In this document: positions 59,144 to 64,000 of the stretch, piece by piece
How the letters are laid out: each line of letters begins with the position of its first letter
Position numbering within the stretch: position 1 is the first letter of the stretch
Assembly (NCBI RefSeq): GCF_042654585.1
Contig: NZ_JBHSGR010000015.1
Coordinates: 59,851-123,850, forward strand
Direction of reading: 5' to 3'
DNA length: 64,000 nucleotides
Source: Geodermatophilus arenarius
Lineage (GTDB): Bacteria > Actinomycetota > Actinomycetes > Mycobacteriales > Geodermatophilaceae
Notes under the pieces: model-generated
Database searches by the model: none
What the model was told of the DNA's origin: nothing
What the model saw: only the letters and a program-made list of their open reading frames with translations
Translations under genes and position numbers: made by a program

Positions 59144-60181
59144 TCAGGCCCGGTCGGCCGTCCAGGCCGCCCCGTACCGGCCGGCGGAGACCCGGCTCCC
59201 GGGGTCCCGCTCGGGCAGGTGCTCGACCTCGTGGTGCTCGTGCGGGTAGGCCGGGTGCGTGGCGAACACCGGGGCGTCGTCGACGGTGTTGTCCTCGAAG
59301 CGGGTGCTGCGGTGCTCGGCCTGCGTGCCCGGCAGCACGGCCTCGCTCTGGTGCACGTTGCTCACCCACACCGACTCGGGGTGCGTGTCGACGCCGGCGG
59401 CGACGTCCTCGGCGGTGCGCAGCTTGGCCACCTTGTGCACCAGCACGCCGAAGCCGACCTTGGCCAGCACGTCGGCGGCGGAGTAGGCCACCTGCATGCC
59501 GGCGAGCCAGGCGGGCGTGACGTCGACGAACACCGGGACCGCGTAGACCAGCGGGTAGACGCCGAAGGTCGCCAGCAGCACGATCGCCGCGTTGCGCAGG
59601 CTGGTCCCGGCCTCGACGCTCATCGAGCCGGTCGAGGCGCGGACGGCGCCGATCAGCGCGACGTACAGGTAGGCGTAGAAGACGGTGCTGATGCAGCCCC
59701 ACAGCACCAGCGCGCCGACGTCGCGGCCCTGGGCCAGCACCTGGCTGCCCAGGAACCCGGTGAGGATCATGAGGAAGGCCGCGGCCATCGTGGTGAACCG
59801 CAGGGTGCGTGCCCGGGCCCCGGTGAGCGAGCAGACGGCCAGCAGCTCCGCGGTCAGCAGCGGGACGGTCACCGACCAGTCGGCGTAGCGCGGGTACAGC
59901 GTCGCGCGCGCCTCCGCGTTGGGGACGAGGACGCCGTCCCGCAGGTCGAAGCCGGTGTCCCACTTGAGGTGCAGCACCAGGTACGACAGCGCGGCGACGC
60001 CGGCGATGCACAGGCCGGCGACCACGGCGGGGCGGTAGCGGGCACCGACCTCGTCCCGGCTGGTCCACGAGTAGAGGAGGTAGGCGACCAGGGCGAGGCC
60101 CGCGCCGGCGATCGAGTAGGTGACCAGGTCGTACAGGCCGAGCGGCATGGTCTGCAGCTCGGGGGTGGGCGTGTCGGACAC
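59144..60181 (-). CDS. Microbial rhodopsin, predicted light-driven proton pump (DTE motif)
   Basis: A 345-residue seven-helix type-1 rhodopsin. Helix C reads PRYADWSVTVPLLTAE, giving Asp101 (proton acceptor), Thr105 and Glu112 (proton donor) at the bacteriorhodopsin 85/89/96 positions, with Arg98 matching Arg82 and Leu109 at the green-tuning position of proteorhodopsin. Helix G has Asp237 and the retinal lysine Lys241 (DVLAKVGFG). This DTE set predicts outward proton pumping. Helix E has Phe206 where carotenoid-antenna opsins have Gly, so an antenna is unlikely. After Lys241 a hydrophilic tail of about 90 residues contains a His-rich patch. GTG 60181 has GGAGGT nine nt upstream. Operon with blh and csp3. 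Confidence 0.95.
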   Translation of the reverse strand: MSDTPTPELQTMPLGLYDLVTYSIAGAGLALVAYLLYSWTSRDEVGARYRPAVVAGLCIAGVAALSYLVLHLKWDTGFDLRDGVLVPNAEARATLYPRYADWSVTVPLLTAELLAVCSLTGARARTLRFTTMAAAFLMILTGFLGSQVLAQGRDVGALVLWGCISTVFYAYLYVALIGAVRASTGSMSVEAGTSLRNAAIVLLATFGVYPLVYAVPVFVDVTPAWLAGMQVAYSAADVLAKVGFGVLVHKVAKLRTAEDVAAGVDTHPESVWVSNVHQSEAVLPGTQAEHRSTRFEDNTVDDAPVFATHPAYPHEHHEVEHLPERDPGSRVSAGRYGAAWTADRA

Positions 60182-60355
60182 GTCTGCGGGACCTCCGGGG
60201 AGCCGGGGGCTGCGGGGCCGCGGCTCGACCCGCGGCGGGGTTACCCCCCGTCATCCGGCCGAACCGGTCGGTGCCCCGTCCGGCAGGCCGTTTGACGGCA
60301 CCGGCCCGCGGAGATGGCCCCTGCGGACCGACCGGCACCGACGAGAGGACCTCGC

Positions 60356-62797
60356 ATGGCGCGCATCGACCGGATCGCCGAGCCGTGGGGGACGAGGACG
60401 CCGTACGGGCCGGGGGAGACCTGGCCGGTGCGGGTGGACACCCACCTCGCCGACGGCCTGACCGAGGACGACGTCGACCGCTGGGTGCCCTCGGCGGCGG
60501 TCCTGCACAGCAACGGGGACGGCCTGGACATCGCGGTCAAGGACGGCCGCGTCGTCGGCGTCCGCGGCCGTGCCGAGGACCGGGTCAACCACGGCCGGCT
60601 CGACCCGAAGGACCTGTTCGGCTGGCAGGCCAACTCCTCACCCGAGCGGCTGACCCGGCCGCTGGTCCGGCGGGACGGCGAGCTGGTCGAGACCGACTGG
60701 GACACCGCGATGGACGCCGTCGTGCGCCGGTGCCGGGACCTGCTCGACGAGCAGGGCGCCAGCGCGATCGGCTTCTACACGTCCGGCCAGCTGTTCCTCG
60801 AGGAGTACTACACGCTCGGGCTCATCGCCCACGGCGGCATCGGCACCAACCACGTCGACGGCAACACCCGGCTGTGCACCGCCACCGCCGCGGCGGCGCT
60901 CAAGGAGACCTTCGCCTGCGACGGCCAGCCCGGCTCCTACACCGACGTGGACCACGCCGACGTCATCGCGCTGTTCGGGCACAACGTCGCCGAGACCCAG
61001 ACCGTGCTGTGGGCCCGGATCCTCGACCGGCTGGCCGGCCCCCACCCGCCGGCGATCGTGTGCGTCGACCCGCGGGAGACGCCGGTGGCCCGCGCGGCGA
61101 CCGTGCACCTGGCGCCGCGGCCGGGCACCAACGTCGTGCTGATGAACGCGCTGCTGCACGAGGTCATCGCCCGCGGGTGGGTCGACCGGGACTACGTCGA
61201 GGCGCACACCGTCGGGTTCGACGAGCTGGCGGAGCGGGTCCGCGACTACCCGCCCGAGGTGGCCGAGCAGGTGTGCGACGTCCCGGCCGCGCGGATCCGG
61301 GAGGCCGCCCGCGTCCTCGGCACGGCCGAGCGGCTGCTGTCCACCGTCCTGCAGGGCTTCTACCAGTCGCACCAGGCCACCGCGGCCGCCGTGCAGGTCA
61401 ACAACCTCAACCTGGTCCGGGGCATGCTCGGCAGACCCGGCTGCGGGATCCTGCAGATGAACGGCCAGCCCACCGCGGAGAACACCCGCGAGGCCGGGGC
61501 GGACGGCGACCTCGCCGGCTTCCGCAACTGGTCCGACGACGCCCAGGTCGCCGACCTGGCCCGGGTCTGGAACCTCGACCCGTTCGACATCCCCTCCTAC
61601 TCGCCGCCGACGCACGCGATGCAGGTGTTCCGGCACGCCGAGGAGGGGTCGCTGCGGTTCCTGTGGGTGCAGGCGACCAACCCCGCGGTGTCGCTGCCCG
61701 AGCTGGGGCGGATCCGCTCTATCCTGGCCCAGGAGCGGCTGTTCCTCGTCGTGCAGGACGCCTTCCTGACCGAGACCGCGCAGCTGGCCGACGTCGTCCT
61801 GCCCGCGGCCCTGTGGGGCGAGAAGACCGGCACGTTCACCAACGCCGACCGGACCGTGCACCTGTCGGAGAAGGCGGTCGACCCGCCGGGGGAGGCCCGG
61901 CCCGACCTGGACGTCCTCGTCGACTTCGCCCGCCGGCTGGACCTGCGGGACAAGGACGGCGCCCCGCTGGTGAAGTGGGACGACCCCGAGGGCGCCTTCG
62001 AGGGCTGGAAGGAGTGCTCCCGCGGCCGGCCCTGCGACTACAGCGGCCTGTCCTACGCGAAGCTGCGCGAACGCAACGGCATCCAGTGGCCGGTCACCGA
62101 GGACGCGCCCGAGGGCACCGAGCGGCTCTACGCCGACGGCCGGTTCTCCGCGCACCCCGAGTACTGCGAGAGCTACGGCCGCGACATGGTCACCGGCGCC
62201 CCGCTCGACGAGACCGAGTACCGCGCGCTCAACCCCGAGGGGAAGGCGGTGCTCAAGGCGGCCGAGTACGTCCCGCCCCACGAGCTGCCCGACCAGGAGC
62301 ACCCGTTCCAGCTGGTCACCGGCCGGACCCTCTACCAGTTCCACACCCGCACCAAGACCGGCCGGGCGCCGCAGCTGCGGGCCGCCGCGCCGGAGGTCTG
62401 GGTGGAGATGTCGGCCTCCGACGCCGCCGACCGCGGCTGGGGCGAGGGCGACCTGCTCGAGGTGTCCACCCCGCGCGGCCGGGTCGAGGCGCGGCTGCGG
62501 GTGAGCGGCATCCGGCCGGGGGTGCTGTTCCTGCCGTTCCACTACGGGTACTGGGACCGGGCCGGCGGAGAGGAGCCGGACCGGGCCGCCAACGAGCTCA
62601 CCCCGAGCGACTGGGACCCGGTGTCCAAGCAGCCGATCTTCAAGACGGCGGCCGCCGCGGTGACCCGGCTGGCCGCCTCCGACGGCACGCCGGCCCCGGC
62701 GCCGACCACCACCGGCTCGCGGCCGGTCGCGGCGGACGTGCCGCCCACCCGCGGCGGCGACACGGCGCTCGTGGAGGAGCGGGAGGGGGTCCGGTGA
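60356..62797 (+). CDS. Molybdopterin oxidoreductase lacking its [4Fe-4S] ligands
   Basis: An 813-residue Mo/W-bisMGD enzyme of the nitrate reductase/formate dehydrogenase family. The family normally has an N-terminal CxxCxxxC Fe-S site; the aligned segment here is SAAVLHSNGDGLDIAVKDG (Ala48, His51, Asp55), with LDPKD for the fourth region, so none of the cysteines remains. The Mo ligand Cys174 (HVDGNTRLCTATA) and the dinucleotide-binding C-terminus (HPFQLVTGRTLYQFHTRTKT, VEMSASDAADRGW) are intact. GAGAGGA precedes ATG 60356. It diverges from the rhodopsin over 174 nt that hold no recognised site. Substrate unknown. Confidence 0.88.
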   Translation: MARIDRIAEPWGTRTPYGPGETWPVRVDTHLADGLTEDDVDRWVPSAAVLHSNGDGLDIAVKDGRVVGVRGRAEDRVNHGRLDPKDLFGWQANSSPERLTRPLVRRDGELVETDWDTAMDAVVRRCRDLLDEQGASAIGFYTSGQLFLEEYYTLGLIAHGGIGTNHVDGNTRLCTATAAAALKETFACDGQPGSYTDVDHADVIALFGHNVAETQTVLWARILDRLAGPHPPAIVCVDPRETPVARAATVHLAPRPGTNVVLMNALLHEVIARGWVDRDYVEAHTVGFDELAERVRDYPPEVAEQVCDVPAARIREAARVLGTAERLLSTVLQGFYQSHQATAAAVQVNNLNLVRGMLGRPGCGILQMNGQPTAENTREAGADGDLAGFRNWSDDAQVADLARVWNLDPFDIPSYSPPTHAMQVFRHAEEGSLRFLWVQATNPAVSLPELGRIRSILAQERLFLVVQDAFLTETAQLADVVLPAALWGEKTGTFTNADRTVHLSEKAVDPPGEARPDLDVLVDFARRLDLRDKDGAPLVKWDDPEGAFEGWKECSRGRPCDYSGLSYAKLRERNGIQWPVTEDAPEGTERLYADGRFSAHPEYCESYGRDMVTGAPLDETEYRALNPEGKAVLKAAEYVPPHELPDQEHPFQLVTGRTLYQFHTRTKTGRAPQLRAAAPEVWVEMSASDAADRGWGEGDLLEVSTPRGRVEARLRVSGIRPGVLFLPFHYGYWDRAGGEEPDRAANELTPSDWDPVSKQPIFKTAAAAVTRLAASDGTPAPAPTTTGSRPVAADVPPTRGGDTALVEEREGVR

Positions 62798-63276
62798 AGC
62801 TGGGACTGGCGATCGAGGAGCTGCACCGGTCCGAGACCGGGCTGGCGCGCACGCTGCTCGCCGTCTCGGACCGGCACGCCTCCGACCACGAGGTCTTCCA
62901 CGTCGCCCGGGACGTCGCCGCCTGGTCGCAGCGGCACGTCACCGAGCTGGCACGGGTCGGCCGCGACTTCGGCGTCGACCTCGACCCGGAGCCGCCGGGC
63001 GACCCGGGGGTCCTGGAGACGCTCCGGCAGACGACGGCCGACCTGCTGCGGCGCCGGTCGGAGCCGGGGCTGCTGCTGCTCGCCGACCTGCGGCACGTCC
63101 ACCGCGAGGCGGCCGGGGTCTCGCTGGACTGGGAGCTGCTCGCCCAGGCCGCGCAGGGAGCCCGGCGGCGGGAGCTGTTCGAGCTGGCCCGGCGCTGCCA
63201 CCCCGACACCCTGCGGCAGATGCGGTGGGCGAACGCCAAGCTCAAGGAGTCCGCGACCCAGGCCCTGGTCAGCTGA
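62794..63276 (+). CDS. Ferritin-like/helical hypothetical protein coupled to the molybdoenzyme
   Basis: A 160-residue helical protein. LGLAIEELHRSETGLARTLLAVSDRHASDHEVFHVARDVAAW (split here) has Glu/His residues spaced as in four-helix ferritin-like or hemerythrin-like folds, and a later LRHVHREAAGVSLDWELL adds His/Glu. I do not recognise the family with certainty. The GTG (62794) overlaps the molybdoenzyme stop (GTGA), so co-translation is expected. It could be a metal- or oxygen-handling partner. Confidence 0.6.
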   Translation: MKLGLAIEELHRSETGLARTLLAVSDRHASDHEVFHVARDVAAWSQRHVTELARVGRDFGVDLDPEPPGDPGVLETLRQTTADLLRRRSEPGLLLLADLRHVHREAAGVSLDWELLAQAAQGARRRELFELARRCHPDTLRQMRWANAKLKESATQALVS

Positions 63277-63292
63277 CGCGCCGGTCGCGCCC

Positions 63293-63316
63293 TGCCCCGC
63301 GGGGCGGGGCGGGGCA
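63293..63316 (+). terminator. Hairpin terminator after the molybdoenzyme operon
   Basis: TGCCCCGC (63293-63300) pairs with GCGGGGCA (63309-63316) across an 8-nt loop, 17 nt after the stop of the helical gene. There is no U tract. Confidence 0.55.
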
Positions 63317-63375
63317 CGACCCGCCCGGACCCGGCGGCGCGTCGGCGCGTCGCCCGGCGGGTCGCGCGGACCGAC

Positions 63376-63404
63376 TTGTCGCGGAACCGGGACGGCGGGA
63401 TCCT
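63376..63404 (+). promoter_or_regulatory. Weak candidate promoter
   Basis: TTGTCG (63376-63381), 17-nt spacer, GATCCT (63399-63404), upstream of the small membrane protein gene. The -10 is poor, so this is a tentative call. Confidence 0.3.
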
Positions 63405-63466
63405 GCGGTCACCGCCGCGGACGCCGGGCTCCCGGGCTGTGCGGCGCGGTCCAGGGGAGGGCCGCC

Positions 63467-63847
63467 ATGGGCTGGGCGATCGCCAGCGTCGTCGGGTTCG
63501 TCGTGCTGACCGCGCTGGTCACCGCGATGGCACGGAGCAACACCGCCCGCTGGGAGCGGGACCACCGCGCGGCCCAGGCCGCGGCACGCGCGCACGCGGC
63601 GGCGGCGCGCAGCGCCTGGACGGCGGCCCTCCGCCGGGCCCGGCCCGAGCCGCCGGAGGAGCCGCGCCACGGCTCCCTGCACCTGCCGCACGTGCGGCTG
63701 CCGGCCGGCCTGGTGGACCGGCTGCCGCACCCGCAGGACTGGCTGCCGCGGCACCTGCCGCACCTGCACCTGCCGGTGCTGCGCCTGCCGGGGCGCGTCC
63801 GGGACGAGCGGGAGCCGGAGGAGCCGCCGCGCGCCGGCGCCTCCTAG
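63467..63847 (+). CDS. Small single-pass membrane protein
   Basis: A 126-residue protein with one N-terminal membrane helix (WAIASVVGFVVLTALVTAMA), then a basic Ala-rich stretch and a Pro/Leu/His-rich low-complexity tail (LPHPQDWLPRHLPHLHLPVL) in which HLP units recur. I recognise no family. GGGGAGGG sits five nt before ATG 63467. Function unknown. Confidence 0.6.
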   Translation: MGWAIASVVGFVVLTALVTAMARSNTARWERDHRAAQAAARAHAAAARSAWTAALRRARPEPPEEPRHGSLHLPHVRLPAGLVDRLPHPQDWLPRHLPHLHLPVLRLPGRVRDEREPEEPPRAGAS

Positions 63848-64000
63848 ACCGCCACCTCCCGGCCCGGCGCCTCCCGGCCCGGGGCGGGGAGGGGCAGCTG
63901 CTCGAAGCCGGGCAGCCAGGGTGCCGCGGCGGTCCGCTCCGCGCGCCGCGCGGCCCGGCCCGCGCGGCGGGCGGCCGCCTCCCGCTCGGCGGTGCGCCGC
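63844..64000 (-). CDS. Possible C-terminus of a minus-strand gene cut by window edge
   Basis: On the minus strand an open frame enters from the right edge and ends TAG at 63846-63844. The last 51 residues are basic and Ala-rich, then end in WLPGFEQLPLPAPGREAP. The stop overlaps that of the small membrane protein gene, the same convergent arrangement seen repeatedly in this window. Evidence is limited to an open, GC3-rich frame. Confidence 0.4.
   Translation of the reverse strand, partial: RRTAEREAAARRAGRAARRAERTAAAPWLPGFEQLPLPAPGREAPGREVAV

Overview
The window is about 64 kb of very GC-rich actinobacterial chromosome. GC bias is strong at third codon positions, GTG starts are common, neighbouring genes often overlap by 4 nt (ATGA or GTGA), and several genes appear to be transcribed without a leader. 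A 13E12/DUF222 HNH gene, a microbial rhodopsin with a Blh oxygenase, ANTAR signalling and a long-type ArgG point to a soil or rock-surface actinobacterium, perhaps Geodermatophilaceae (Blastococcus, Geodermatophilus or Modestobacter). That family assignment is inference. I saw no rRNA, tRNA, CRISPR array or prophage.

Layout. 1-5.1 kb: the 3' end of a formamidase/acetamidase gene with a zinc-ribbon gene and an AmiS/UreI amide channel, an LLM flavin monooxygenase with its FMN reductase, and a DivIVA-like coiled-coil protein. 5.1-10.6 kb: a promoter, a c-di-AMP (ydaO-type) riboswitch, an upstream ORF and a secreted transglycosylase, then a methyltransferase, an SDR, a DUF72 protein and an M18 aminopeptidase. 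10.6-17.3 kb: argG, a VOC protein, a Cys-cluster/pentapeptide-repeat protein and the proton-translocating transhydrogenase genes pntA-pntB. 17.3-20.5 kb: a PAS-GGDEF-EAL protein coupled to an HDOD protein. 20.5-32.2 kb: a serine hydrolase, a two-subunit acyl-CoA dehydrogenase, a secreted carboxylesterase, a CynX-type MFS transporter, DUF3616, a zinc-ribbon protein, RNase Z and a polyol dehydrogenase.

32.2-48.2 kb is an aromatic catabolism region. It holds pobA (4-hydroxybenzoate to protocatechuate), an IclR regulator, a decarboxylase-like gene, a DUF4062 STAND NTPase, an unusual flavoprotein fusion, and pcaH-G-B-D-C (protocatechuate to beta-ketoadipate), in which every junction from G onward except G-B overlaps. 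A benzaldehyde-type dehydrogenase and a hydroxyquinol/catechol-type intradiol dioxygenase follow. A shared CCAGCGGAAG motif (either orientation) sits upstream of pobA, iclR and pcaH and suggests one IclR regulon.

48.2-64 kb: 5-oxoprolinase pxpABC; a signalling block of CheB, a CheR-PAS fusion and PAS-GAF-ANTAR; an APC permease; pyridoxal kinase; and a tightly packed operon of microbial rhodopsin, Blh retinal-forming oxygenase and Csp3 copper-storage protein. Divergent from the rhodopsin lies a molybdopterin oxidoreductase that has lost the cysteines of its [4Fe-4S] site, coupled to a small helical protein.

The most distinctive items are the rhodopsin-blh-csp3 operon (the rhodopsin has a His-rich cytoplasmic tail), the Fe-S-less molybdopterin enzyme beside it, the riboswitch leader with an internal ORF, the TrxR-like fusion without a redox dithiol, and a tandem palindromic duplication that carries the stop codons of two convergent signalling genes.
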